Below are positions 36,151 to 48,629 of a DNA stretch of 64,000 nt, one piece after another. The position numbers were made by a program, and so were the translations under genes. Each line of letters begins with the position of its first letter. The stretch's first letter is position 1. The stretch is taken from positions 111,662,001 to 111,726,000 of the forward strand of contig JBITNC010000001.1 of the NCBI GenBank assembly GCA_050084985.1, read 5' to 3'. Under the pieces are notes generated by a model, which was not told the origin of the DNA, searched no databases, and saw nothing but the letters and a program-made list of their open reading frames with translations. Source of the DNA: Nageia nagi. Its lineage: Eukaryota > Pinophyta.

Positions 36151-37379
36151 ATGCCTTGCTCGCTGCAGAGTTATCCTGATCTTGGTGTTGAAGTTGGTCT
36201 CCCTCTCATTAATCTTTCACGATTCGCACAAACACCTCATGATGCTCCCTATCAAGAAGCCATCGCCAACGTGAGAAACGCTTGCCAAGAATGGGGATTT
36301 TTCAGAATTATCAACCATGGAATTCCACAAACTCTTCTGCAAGACGTAGAATCAGCCGTCCAACTACTATGTGCCATGCCCGCAGAGGCCAAACAAAGAG
36401 CTAACACCGATGACCCCAGGGATAGCTACCCAAGCCGACCTGGCCATGAGATCTTTTGCTTCCCCGAACTACCTCATTCTGATTCAATCCTCCAAAAGTC
36501 TCGCAAAATATGGCCACAAGACGGAAATCCATTCTTCTGGTATGTTGTCCTCCTATGCTTATATACATATTATCATCTAGTTTAAAACTAATTCAGATTT
36601 CCTATACCATTGCAGGAAAACTATTCAAACCTATACGCTTTTCTTGCAAGATCTCGCACTAGCGATCATCAAAATCATTCTTGCAAGCCTTGATTTGAAT
36701 GTCGAGAATCACTATCAGTCCGATTTCCAAAACTGCAAGTCCATCCTGCGTTTCAATCACTACACTTCTGATGGAAAATCAATAGACGAGGACGCTTTCT
36801 TTCCTCATACAGATCACGGGGTGGTTACCATCATTTACCAAGATAACAAGGGTGGTCTCCAGATACGATCAAAGGAAGGCTCGTGGTTGAACGTCGAGCC
36901 TCTCTCTAACTCATTTATTATCAACATCGGTGATTCTCTTAAGGTGAGCATGAAACTAAAGCTAGTTGGTCTAATGTTTTGTGGCGAGAAAGTAATGAAG
37001 GCCATAATGGGCAAAAATGCAGGCATGGAGTAATGGAAGGTACCGCAGCGTGGAGCACCGAGTGGTCTGTAGCGGGTGGGTGGATCGCATATCGATGGGG
37101 TATTTCATTATATTTCCAAGTGATAAAGAGATTTGGGCTCCTCCTGAACTGGTGGACGACCACCATCCACGGCGTTATAGGCCTTTTACCCCTTCCCAAC
37201 TGAAGCGTGACTCCTACGAGAGCCGAGATTGTGAGGAAGAAAAGGCCACCTTCATTGACAGATATTATGGGGCTTGGTCTCAGAGAGAAATGACTACGGG
37301 TTGTGTGAGAGAGAGATTCCTCGAGGGCATGTCTGTATGTGAATTGTTAAGGGACCTTGAGGAATGTTGTATTATATGA
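36151..37379 (+). CDS. 2-oxoglutarate/Fe(II)-dependent dioxygenase, three exons
   Basis: Predicted exons are 36151-36539, 36616-36943 and 37023-37379, with GT-AG introns of 76 and 79 bp, giving 357 aa, the usual length for plant soluble 2OG dioxygenases. The N-terminal DIOX_N domain covers about residues 14-120 (PLINLSRF, EWGFFRIINHGIP). The jelly-roll core has Fe ligands H194 and D196 (PHTDHG) and H251 (SVEHRV), and the 2-oxoglutarate-binding R261 and S263 (RIS). Such enzymes hydroxylate or desaturate small molecules in hormone or specialised metabolism in the cytosol. The substrate cannot be read from sequence. Tandem duplications lie upstream, and a truncated copy is at 3787-4640. I chose the first ATG, since the DIOX_N start follows within 15 residues. 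Confidence 0.9.
36540..36615 (+). other. Intron 1 of the dioxygenase gene
   Basis: Donor G|GTATGT and acceptor TTGCAG|G. It splits the Trp130 codon after its second base, and joining restores the frame. Confidence 0.88.
36944..37022 (+). other. Intron 2 of the dioxygenase gene
   Basis: Donor AAG|GTGAGC and acceptor AATGCAG|GC, phase 0, between Lys239 and Ala240. Joining places the WSNGRYRSVEHR strand immediately after the NIGD motif, as in the family. Confidence 0.88.
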
Positions 37380-38100
37380 AACATTTCTAGCTAATTAAAA
37401 CATGAATACTATAGATAAAGATAAGTATATGCAACGTATATAAAATGTGAAAGAGAAATGGTGTTTGATTGTTTTTGACCTTTTTTTTTTTAAATGTTGG
37501 TTGAAAATTAAGCATTAGAGATGCATGGATTAGTAAATGGATTCTAAGGGATTTAATAAATGTGATAAATTTGATGAGTGACTAAATTTTCTTTTTTATT
37601 TTGAAATGATTGAAATGAAAATTATTATATAAATAAAAATGGATTAATAAAAATTTAATATAATATAATAATGTAAAAATTTAAAAATATTATAATATGT
37701 AAAAATTTAAAAATATTATAATATAGATTATTGTAGTAATTTTATAAATCTAAATTTGTGTTGAGTGTGTGATAAAAGTTATAATTATATATTAGAGTTA
37801 AAGTTACACTTAGTAATTATTTATTGTAAATTTATGAAAATTTGAGATTTTTCAGTATTGGAATTGGTTAAATTTTGAATTTCGGATTGAGAGAAACTAG
37901 CCCATATTTTTTGAGATTAATTTATTTCTTGGTTGGTTAATCAAAATTTTATAATAAGTAAATAGTTTTAATTTAAAATAGTTATTTATAACCTCTAACA
38001 TTTTCACATTTTATCATATAAGTATTATAAATAATTTTATTTTTATCAAATGAGACATGTGCAACTATGGGTTGAGTTGGTTACATGCAGTACATTGTAC
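37380..38100. other. 3' flank of the dioxygenase gene
   Basis: AT-rich. It aligns with 4641-5360 downstream of the pseudogene copy up to about 38050, where the two diverge. No gene seen. Confidence 0.7.
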
Positions 38101-38439
38101 TTCCCATACAATTGTCCTATATACAGCTCTTGGTCTTCTATGGACATTCTAGAATGTAAATTTTGTAAATAATAATATAAAACAAGATAATTCTACAAAG
38201 ATGATACTTAAATTCAAATATACAGATAAATAAATGAAAAGTGTGCACTTGAATTTTTATAAAGCAATCCTCAAGGTGTAACAAAGGAATACAAAGGATT
38301 GGATCGGATCAAAGATGAATTTGATAGTGATGATGAATCATACGAATCAACTATCATTGCCTCTTCTGTTTCTAGCTCTAGATTGTTAATATGTACATTA
38401 TTGATAGTGTATGAGCTCTACGATGTTGATGTCCTAAGA

Positions 38440-38840
38440 CCTATAGAATTAGATCATGTGCAAGAGCATAACATGTAATAAATCTCAAAGCATAACAACT
38501 TCTCTAAAAGATGATGTCTAGAGATACCATAAGTATGAGGTATGGGATAACCACCTATAAGAGAGATTTGATGGGAATGTTAACGTTCAACTCTCACATT
38601 TATAACTTGTAAGAAAATAGAAAAGAGTGAAAATTGACTCATAGTAATAATATAATCTTTGTTTTATTCAAAATACTTTAAAATATTAACTATGATAAAT
38701 GATATTGCATTTAATATAACACATGATATTGCATTGTAATATTAACTTTATCTTGACATATGTAATATTGCTTTTAATATTTAAATAAGTCTAAAATATG
38801 ATTTATTAAATAAATAATAAATCTTTTTAAGGTGTCTACA
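38440..38840 (-). repeat. Gypsy LTR end, minus strand
   Basis: Read on the minus strand it begins TGTAGACACCTTAAAAAG at 38840, next to a polypurine tract (38841-38856), and aligns with 48280-48629. The distal end toward 38100 is not resolved because the R/U5 part differs from the other copy. Confidence 0.7.
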
Positions 38841-39800
38841 TTTTACCCCTCTTTGGATATAAAATAAAAAGCATTGAAATTGCATAATCCAAAGAAGTTT
38901 AGAGAAGTGAAAAATTTTTAGGGTCAAAGTAAACTTCCCTTTGATGATTAGTATGTTGAGTGTGATATTTCATTTTCCCCCTTTTAATTTTGGATTGTCC
39001 CTTGCATTAGATTCTATAGGGTAATCAAGCCAAAATAACATCTTGCTGTGTGGAGGAATTCACTTAATATCATGGAGATCCTACTTTCTAAGATGATCTA
39101 TGGAAATAAAGGAAATAATATTCGCATAGATAACATTCATTGAAATAATATTCAAAGTGAGGAGCAAGGATGAAATTAATATATCATTCATTGTTAGACT
39201 ATTGTTGTTGCAACTCATAGTATATGAAGATCAAGCTAATGAGGTATATACCTCAAGCTTGTAAGAGAAATTTATGACCACATTGACTTGCAATTTTGAA
39301 AATTATGCTCATGGGGTTGCCATGGCTTTGAAACTTTCATATTTCATTAGTAAAATATGCATTCGATTGAGTAGCAATTATAGAATAGTATATGCAATGT
39401 CATGTTATATACCTAATATTCGAAGAAATAGCGATCTTTACTCATTTATTATAACAAATTTTGAAATAAAATTTATGATGTTTTTACAGCATTGATATCG
39501 TGAAGATAGTCTAGCATACTGTGAAGGCTCTAATTTTCAAATAATTCTCAAAATATATCTTCTATAAAAGTGATCATAATCATCATTAGAGGGCATATTT
39601 ATGAAATAATGGCATTTTCATATAGATATACATTGAGATAATTATTTTTCTCCTTTGAATTAAAATAACATTTAAATGCAGGGTGTGGACATAATTTTTG
39701 TAAAATTAGTTTTTTCAAAAAGAAATATCATGAAGATAATATAATTTATTACTCAAAAAAGTATTAAATTTAAAATTTTCATGCACCATTGTATGAAAAT
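38841..39800 (-). other. 3' internal sequence of a gypsy element
   Basis: A polypurine tract (ccaaagaggggtaaaa on the minus strand) is followed inward by sequence that matches 48630-49600 in patches. No protein is recognisable, and the open frame at 39274-39495 (+) is not supported. Confidence 0.6.
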
Positions 39801-41149
39801 TAAAAAAGTACATACATAGCTTGGTTTAGGACCAAATTGATAAAAAGGTAAAATGAACTATCATTTTCACCTTTTTCTCTTTTTGTCTCCTATGCTTACC
39901 TAAATGACTTCTACTGATATTCCCTCTTGCATACCTATTTACTGATGAGGATCACCCTTTGACCATTTCTTAATGTCTCATTCATAAGGGGGCCCTCTTA
40001 ATATATTTATCTATTGAATTCACTCCTTTATTTATAACATGGTATATAGACATGCTATTAAGAGGCCATTGGTGAGGTGTCACAATCACTAACTGAATAT
40101 ATTTGTAGTTTACAATTTGACCATGTGGTGAGTCTTATTTCTTCTTGCTTTTATTTATATTTCTTTCATGCTTCTTAGTACTTTGAACCTTAGGTATTAG
40201 TCACTATCCTTTAAAAATAATCAATATGGGGAGGGAACGTGCATTTTTTGCGTTTAATTTGTATTAAATGATTTAAATTGAATTATTATTTGAACTTTGA
40301 TGTGTATGCTACCAAATTGATTTGGGGAGTATTTAGGGATTTCCTTATCGAATACTGATTTTTAATATATGTGCTCAATTTTTATTGAGGGACATGGAAT
40401 TTACTTCAAATGATTTTATTATGTATTTTTTTTCAAGTTTACTTTACTATTAATATCTTTGAATAAGATAGTTGCAACAACTTTTCCCCATTCTATTGGT
40501 TTATTATTGAATTCATAAAGGAAAAGGGGGGTTTCATTTTAGGTTGATAATTCAATTTGGTTTTAATGGAAGACTCTCCATCTAAAATGTGTTCCATTAT
40601 AAATTTTATTTACTTCATATTATTATGAATTCTACAAGAACTAAGCAAACAAGTCCACATTATAGTATTATATTTTATTTTCATGTTATTTATAAAGTCT
40701 TTTATTACATCTAGATGTCTAGCATGGTCAATAAGGTCAACCATATGTACATAGTATTCCATTATAGGTGTAATATGATAATAACAATTTATGGATTTGA
40801 AGCATTAGCAACCCTCTTTCACTAGACCTATGTAGACACATACATAAAAAATACTAATAAATGTGACATGGTTTAGACTCAAGCCTAAGTGCTCTATGTT
40901 TTCAAATAGTCTTATGGTTTTCTTGTTGAAAGTATTTCTTATATATCCTATAATTATTCTAATACATAAAATCATTTATTCAAAATGCATCTTTTCAAAT
41001 AAAACCCTTACCTTATTAATGCTCCCATATTTTGTATGCATATATATCAAAATTATTATCATCAATCACAAAAAAAAACCCACATCTAATTATTTTTATA
41101 TGAATATCAAAATCCCATTTTAAAGCTACCAAAATACTTAAAATAATAA
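39801..41149. other. No recognisable gene
   Basis: AT-rich. Nothing on either strand matches a family I know. Confidence 0.5.
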
Positions 41150-41440
41150 GTAAATTTGGTCTAAAACTAGTCAATTAGATTTCTAAAAATACTTGAGAGC
41201 CTCTAAATCATTACCATTCTATGCATACCTTGTGATGATTATATTCCATGAGATTTTATCTATTTGAGATATTTCCTTTAAAAGTTTCTCTACTTCATCA
41301 AGAAACCCTTTTGGTGCAATAATCATTGTATTCCATGAGAATATGTTTATGTCTATTATTGTATCAAATAGTATGTAGGATTTATGCATGTTCCCAAACT
41401 TAGCATACATGTTTATCAAAGCATTCAATATTGATAGAAA
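41150..41440 (-). pseudogene. PPR protein gene fragment
   Basis: On the minus strand the sequence reads NALINMYAKFGNMHKSYILF, then SWNTMI, then ISWNIIITRYA, a stop, and NGNDLEALKYF. This is the repeating L/S-type pattern of plant organellar RNA-binding PPR proteins. About two and a half repeats survive, with at least one stop. It is an isolated fragment with no start, RNA-editing domain or flanking repeats visible. Confidence 0.85.
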
Positions 41441-42183
41441 TGGTTTATTAATAAATATTTTTCAACATTATTAGAATATGCAACATTTGTAGGAATATGA
41501 AATGGAAACAAAAAAGGTCTTTAAAGTGATTTTGAATAAGTTGGAGTGGATCCCTAATTATATTCTTAAAAACTTGTATTTTCATCTCATTTTGAATATA
41601 ATATTTGCACCTATTATGATGCATCTAAAATAATTATGAACATAGTATTGTTTAGTCATACTTTCTTATAGAAATAAATAAGAAGAACATAAGCAACATT
41701 TAGGAGACTTATATATTTTTCAACATTGGTCGCTAATCATGGTTAGCATTTCATGGGAATCTATAAATAGTTTGAGGTATTATATGCATATAAAAATCTC
41801 TATTATATTTTTCTTGCATTTCTTATCAACAAACCATATTTATTTAATTCATTCAATGATTTTTGCTATTTATATATAATTGCAAGGATTTTTCATTTAC
41901 CAATATTGAATGAAAAATTATTTCTTAATGCATTTGCCTTTATAGCAATGATTTTTTTCCATAATATTTAATTTTTTGAAGTGAAGTAGCAATAACATAA
42001 TTAGATTTTTAATCATTATTTCTATCTTTTCATTGCCTATTGAACATGCTTATTATTTTCATATCAAATAAATAACTATTTGAAGTTTCTATTTATATTA
42101 TGTATTAAGAACATAGTATAGTTTTTTCCTAATTTAAAAAGAAAACATGTGGTTCCTTGAATGGGTTTTATTTTTTAGAGATC

Positions 42184-42186
<3 letters not shown>
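41441..42186. other. No recognisable gene
   Basis: AT-rich sequence. A decayed continuation of the PPR fragment is possible just after 41440 but cannot be followed. Confidence 0.45.

Positions 42187-42241
<55 letters not shown>
42187..42241. repeat. (AT)n microsatellite
   Basis: About 27 uninterrupted AT units. Confidence 0.97.
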
Positions 42242-42243
<2 letters not shown>

Positions 42244-42479
42244 GCTCACAAATAGTGTATGAAAATGATTGTTTAAGGTTAAATACTTTCTAAATATTTT
42301 TTATCTTTTATAAAAGGAATTGGTTGTTCTTGTCAAATCCAAATTTATGCATCATGGATAAAGCTTGGATAAGAGTAGTTAGGTATTTTAACTATGTTAT
42401 CTCTATTAATGAATAAAAGTTATACTTTCAATCCTATATACGCATAAAAATATACTTTCTTATTTCATTTTTAGGGCCT

Positions 42480-43110
42480 ATTTATAAAACTAGTGAGGAT
42501 TATTATCATGGGGTTTATCAATTCCTAAAATTTGCAAGAAAGAATTCAACAAATCCTTAAAGAAATGGATGTTCTTGTTGGAGGTTCTCAAATGAAACAC
42601 TTAGTTTTTCAAAATCTTGTGACTACCCAATTTTGCATAGGATTGAAAAAACATATACTAATTTTATTTTACATAGAGAACAACCCTCTATTTTTTATAA
42701 GTATGCATTAAAAACATGATCTACCATTGATGAGGGTCCAATTATTAAATATATATAAGATGACATTATTGGAACAATTAATTACGCATACAAATTATTC
42801 AATGTCAAGTGATTTGAGAGTGAATAAGAAATGCAAGATAATAATATCAAGTTCTAATCATCTTATGGATTAGTTCCTATTGATAAATATGGTACCTTGC
42901 TTGAAGATGCTAAATCATCATTATGCCTAGGCTATACAAAGTACATAAAACTATTGATAATCACTAAATTGTATAGTCTCAAATAAAAATATGGCTAGTG
43001 GGATAAAAGATTTGGTGACTTACTAGAGCTATTGAAAGATATGTTCCAATTGATAATATAATTATAAACTCCACATATGTAGTGAAGAAAATGATGATAC
43101 CATTAAAATT
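42480..43110 (+). pseudogene. CACTA (En/Spm) transposase remnant
   Basis: With frameshifts the + strand reads YYHGVYQFLKFARKNST (about 42505-42555) and an IEKTYTNFILHRE segment (about 42645-42685), matching the pattern of the transposase-associated N-terminal domain. Further on come LEDAKSSL and WDKRFGDLLELLKDMF (about 42900-43050), matching the start of the TNP2-type transposase. Several stops are present. No terminal CACTA inverted repeats were identified. Confidence 0.6.
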
Positions 43111-44261
43111 ACATTATATAATTATATAGACATTGTGAGGCTAAATTTATTTCACAAATGAAAATATGAACTCACCTAGCAAACTATTCCAAGAAAGTTA
43201 AATTATATAAATAATAATGATTATATGATATGATAGATTGAAAAAGATTAGGGATAGAGATGAATTATACTTTACCTTGTTCCATTTTTATCTCTTGATT
43301 TATCTAAGAACCCTACAAAATAATATGTGTTAGTGGAGAATCTCAATCTTACATGCTTAGTACCCTAGTGCTCAAATGATAGGGTGTTCACCCTCTTGAA
43401 GAGTGTGTAAATTCCCTTGACCTTATTCAAGAGGTTGATAGAGTTAATGACTTGAAAATGATTCTTTATGAAAAATTATGATATAAAGAATAATAAATAT
43501 TGATCAAGAAGTATAAAATATTAATAAATATTTCTCTAGATTATGATATATGATAATTGTACCAAGAAATAATAATAAAGATCCTAGATAAATCAAGAAA
43601 GTGATCTAAGTTGCATATATGAATAATCAACAATACCCATAATTGTATTTAACTAAATAATTATATAATAAAGATAATTAAACACATGGGTATGCATAAA
43701 TATATATACAATATCTAAGCTAACCTAAAATATGTAACCTAAATGCACTCTATATGAAAATAATTATGTAGTATAATCAAATATTTCATGATTTGAAAAT
43801 ATTTTTCTAAATCTATGAAATAATAATGAAACAAGAATGAATTAATAAATAATATGATAATTTAACAATATTATCTCAATCTACCATGAGGTAGGGTGAG
43901 ATCTCAAAGTTGGATAAGAATATGAAAGATTTTACTCAAAGCCTAGTCAATTGTCTTACAATAATACTCAAAACTTACATATGCTAGTGCTCAAATTTGT
44001 ATTCTTGAATGCACAAATAAAAAAATTACAATGATAAATGAATCTAAAATTTTCTTTTATAACATTTAAGTATAGGATCAATCGATTGAATGCCATATCT
44101 ATAGGATTGGAAAGCTAATTACTTAATTGGTAGGTCAACTAGAATCAAGTGTACAAAAATGCTATGGTGTTAACAAATTGAACTATTTCAAACTTGAAAG
44201 AAATATAATATCAACAAGATAATGATAAGTTATCAAATATGTTATATTTTTTTTGGTAAAT
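43111..44261. other. AT-rich sequence, probably decayed LTR and flank
   Basis: No gene. The right part should belong to the gypsy LTR that ends at 44301. Its other end could not be fixed, though a TG near 43325 is possible. Confidence 0.4.
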
Positions 44262-44318
44262 CACCTTGTCATGATATAAATGTAATTTTAGGGTGTCTAC
44301 AACTACCCTTTTTTTAAC
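44262..44318 (-). repeat. Gypsy LTR start and polypurine tract, minus strand
   Basis: On the minus strand a purine run (aaaaaaagggtag) is followed by TGTAGACACCCTAAAATT. This is the same kind of LTR start as at 38840 and 48629, so the LTR extends left from 44301 and element sequence extends right. Confidence 0.6.
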
Positions 44319-44559
44319 TGAGTTTTAAAACTTGAAACACTAAGCACAAAAATAAGTGATATGTTATGTATTGAACCCTCACAAAACTCACTCTTTTCTA
44401 CATATAAAATAGGACCTTTGTTAAAATATAGCAATACACTAGATTTGATATTATCAAGGGATATTAATCTGATCCATATTGAGTCTCATATAAATGGTAA
44501 ATTGACACCCAAATGGGTTAAGTTGATCACTTCCTAATTTGATCAAATCCTTTTCATTG

Positions 44560-44740
44560 TCTAAATTTCATCTTCCTAACCCTCCATGAACTAATATGGA
44601 TGTATAATTATGGTCCCTCCATTACTACCACTTCACTTGTAGTTAGTCATTTGATCACAACATTCACGTTTGGTTTCATCTTTGGGCCCATATCATCCAA
44701 GATAGCACACTTACAAGATCAATCATCATTACCCAATGAG
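44560..44740 (-). repeat. Dispersed repeat, inverted copy of 34020-34200
   Basis: It matches 34020-34200 in reverse orientation. Its position 260-440 bp inside the gypsy LTR start suggests a 3' untranslated or accessory part of that element. Confidence 0.8.
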
Positions 44741-47040
44741 AAATAAATATTATTCATTGACACCTGATAATAATCCTCCACATCAAATGACATGAGTATA
44801 GAGTGTTATCTTGATTCACTATATCATGAAAGAAATTATTGTAACATATGCCCTCACTCAACATCTTGTGCATATTTTATAGTTATTATTCCTTATCCTA
44901 AGATATGGTAACTAACCTACCCATAACTATCGATTAGTACCACAAGTGGTATGGAGTCTCGTGTACATATCTTAAGGATTCAAATGTCTTTAAGAAGTAA
45001 TACAACTTCTACAACATGATGCTTGATTTTTGTTTAAGTGCATTTTTGAGTTGTTTGACCATTACTAGTCCTAGATACCACTCTCATTATAAAAGATTAG
45101 CATATTCTACAGTGTGTAGAAAGCATAAATTAACTTCAATATTTCTAATTTCAAAAGAAAGGGATATCATAATCTTCAAGAACTTTATGTAACTATGCAA
45201 TGTAAAGTGTAACAAAATTTTATCTACAATTCAAACATAAATAAACAACTACAAAAAGGTAAATAATATACTTTCTTATCGCATACAAGTAATAAAAGCA
45301 TAATATTTATCTATCATATTAATTTTATAAACATAACCATAAAGCAATGATTATTTATTATCACATATCCTTATTAATATTTGTAAATATACAAGTGATA
45401 CTTTATCCATTAGATATATGAAGCAACTATTCAATGTGAATTCTATTACAATAATTGTAAACATGAAATAATTTGAACGATTTTAATTTTATTTTCAAAA
45501 TGTCTCTACTCCATTTTCATTTAAATATTAATCACCATACTTATACATTATCAACATATTGATTTATGTCATTTCATAAAATATTCATATTTGCCAACTT
45601 AGGAAAATGAAATATTAAAACATTTTCATACTAAATTCATAATTCATTCATCACATGACACAATGATTTGATTAATGTGAGAAGTTCTCTTGATGTTAAG
45701 TCAAGGAGCAAAACTCACAAGCTATAAGCTACATCTAACAATCATTTTATTATATCAAAGCATTAAGTACATCATAGTGCATTTCATTTAATTAGAATAC
45801 ATGAACAAAAATGCATTATATATTCAGCACATAAAAAATCTTGAATTTCTCACAAAATGAAGAGATATGTGTCATATCATATAAATATTTTCTAAAATAA
45901 TGTACCATTCTTATCAAACATGATATTGAAATTAAACCATATTTAAGAATAACATGCAATATTATTCATCCTAATAATGCATCCAACATGTTTTATTTCA
46001 TCTTCAAGGAAATTCCAATAAACTCCATGACTTATTCTTTCTAGATCATAATATTTGTAACTAGTTTTAAGCATTTATCATAGTGTACCATGTGTCATAA
46101 CATAACTTTTCATAAAAGAAATACTAAACTAATTATGCCCAAGGTATCATATCAAACATGGAATATCCGTTACTAGAATTTTATGACAATATTATGATTG
46201 TCATGTCATATTACTATAAATCTCTTATTTTGAATGACTTCTTTCTAATATCTCAATGATGATCTCACTCAACAAAACAAGATACATTCATTAATTGAAC
46301 TATACCATCATATATTATATACTCATAATATTTCTTTTATTGAAGTTATTTCAATTCACACCATGTATTATTATGAGGAGATTTTTAAAGTATTTGTTTG
46401 CATAAAAATATTCTTGACAGCTTTTATCTATTGGACAAAATAGTCTAAAAAGTTTTTACAACCTTCAAATAATATTTAAATCATTTATTTTTCTAATATT
46501 TATGAAAATTCGTATCGAACCTTTTATTTATCTAACTTTTGCTATATTTCTCTATACTTATAAATAATATAATTGAAGACCTTCATTTAATATGTAATGT
46601 ATTACAAACCAAGGCCAACTATAATTATCTATTACAAAAATAAAGATATATCATGAGATTAATGTTGTTCATGAGATTCTATTTTCAAACTGCATTTCCC
46701 TAAAATGATTTTCAGGAATATTATGTAATCATTGTAGTCTAGGAGATGGTGTCTATCTATTGTATTATGAGATGGTGTCTATGTATTGCATTTTTGTTTA
46801 TATATGTCAATGGTGTCTGTCTATTGCATTTTTTTTCATGGATTTCAATGCTCTTTTCCAGAGAGGCATGGGTTAATACGATTGTCAAGTGTAACCATAA
46901 TCTCTGCAACCTTTAACGACACTCCTCCATAATGTGCCACCATGGGCATTCTAGAAAAAAAAAAAAAAAAGATATATGGTAGTTGAGAAAGATTTCTCAT
47001 AAAATATTTATGGTTGTTAATGATTTGATAGATATATTGC
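44741..47040. other. AT-rich stretch without recognisable genes
   Basis: Nothing supported on either strand. 46731-46840 contains three loose copies of 'gatggtgtctatctattg', and 46952-46969 is an A run. A short minus-strand frame near 46920 is unassigned. Confidence 0.5.
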
Positions 47041-47860
47041 AAAGTGTGGAAGACTGACGCAACATAAATTATGATTTGTTTGACAAAATACCTGATTGTA
47101 AAGCAGTCTTAATTCAAGTCCTACATATTGTTTGATAAAATGATTCTGAAATGCAATAGCATGTAATGCAACAATAGTAAAGCTATACGCATCATGACTA
47201 GATTGATAGGTCCATCAACTGTTTGACAAAATGTCGAATTGAAATTTAGTGTCATGGAATTTAACGGTAGTAGGATGCGCATAATATGGATGCATGGACG
47301 AAGTCTCTAATTTGCTTGAAAAAATGTCAAATTGAAATGTAGGCTCGTGGCCTGTGTATTATTTAACAAAATACAAAATCAAAATGGAATACATCGATAG
47401 AAATATATTATTGATGAGCATACGAATCGTTTGATAAGATGCTCCATTTGAAAGATAGACTCCTTGTGATATTGGTGCACTATATATGTGACCTGTTTAG
47501 CAAAATGCCTCATTAAAATACGTTCATATGGAAAAACAATGATAATCTAGTATGCACAAAAGAGATAGAGAGCCGAGCCTATGAATTGTTTGACCAAATG
47601 CTTTGTCCAAGAAATGCAGCGACAATAGTACATTTATAAAAATGGACACATTGAGAGGAATTGCTAATTGTTTGACGAATAGTCCCACGAAATGTAATTT
47701 CATAAAATGCAACGATATAAGAATATGCAATTCGTGGCTACGGATAAGGTCATCCGAATACTCTCTAATACGAAGAAATACTTGCTAACTAGCGTAAATT
47801 TGTATGCATTTTACTTGCGAAGAGCTATGCGATTCTAGCGGTTGAAGATGGTATATAACT
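47041..47860 (+). pseudogene. Decayed PPR (PLS-class) gene
   Basis: The + strand shows repeated LFDKM-type repeat starts about 90-130 bp apart (about 47075, 47130, 47220, 47590, 47670), with SWN and GYA-like cores between them, for example MSN.NLVSWN near 47232-47265. At the end, a segment like EYAIRGYG (about 47718-47742) leads into FVCILLAKSYAILAVEDGI (about 47799-47855), the usual end of the repeat tract before the E domain. Stops and frameshifts occur in nearly every repeat. The gypsy LTR at 47899 begins just after. Confidence 0.8.
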
Positions 47861-47898
47861 TAAAATAAGTTTGTTCTACGAATAAATAAGTTTGTATT

Positions 47899-48629
47899 TG
47901 TAGAACTTAAAATATGTAAATATTAAATAATTACACAAATAAATAAGTTTGTTCTACGAATACAATGAATAATAATTCTATATTAGATTATAAGAAATAT
48001 ACATAAAACATATAAACTTAATACAGAGTGGGGCTTCTAGCTAGTTTGTGTACAATCTTTAAAGTAGAACAATAATGAATATTCAAATGATTACGATCAG
48101 AATTAAGATGAGCTCTCAACAAATGTTCACTATAATGGATGTAAGATTTGTTCTATGAAATCTAAACCTTTTGATCATGAAGGCGCATGCCATTGATTAC
48201 ATGGAAGAGGTATGTCGTTGATGGCATATGAGTGATAATTTCGTGTTGTGTACAAGAGAGAGATAATAGAGCTTAGAGAGTTAACAAGTTCTCAAGAAAG
48301 GTGGCATCAAGAGACATTATAAATTTGATGTTTGGGACAACCACCTATCAAAGATATCTAATAGGGATGTCAACTTTCACCTCCCATATTTATAACCTAC
48401 AAGAAAATAGAAAGAGATGAAAGTCGATATGTAGCAATAACAATAATCATTTCAATATTCAAGATAACTTAAAATATAAACCATGGTATATGATATTACA
48501 TTGGTCCTAGCACATGGTATTGCAATATAATAGCATTTTATCTTGATTTATATATTGTTACCTTTTAAGTTTTTAATACGCTAAATATGATTTATTAAAT
48601 AAATAATAAATTATTTTTAGGCATTTACA
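47899..48629 (-). repeat. Gypsy LTR (731 bp), minus strand
   Basis: On the minus strand it starts TGTAAATGCCTAAAAATA at 48629, next to a polypurine tract (48630-48645), and ends ...ttctaca at 47899. A TATAAATA-type box lies at about 48387-48394. It aligns with 15475-15550 plus 29560-30184 and with 38440-38840. A 20-bp word (aataagtttgttctacgaat) is present both at 47869 and at 47942, so the outer end could lie slightly further left. Confidence 0.82.

Noticed and set aside
46845-47042. Short minus-strand open frame near the PPR remnant
   Set aside because: It includes an A-run-encoded Phe stretch and no recognisable domain.
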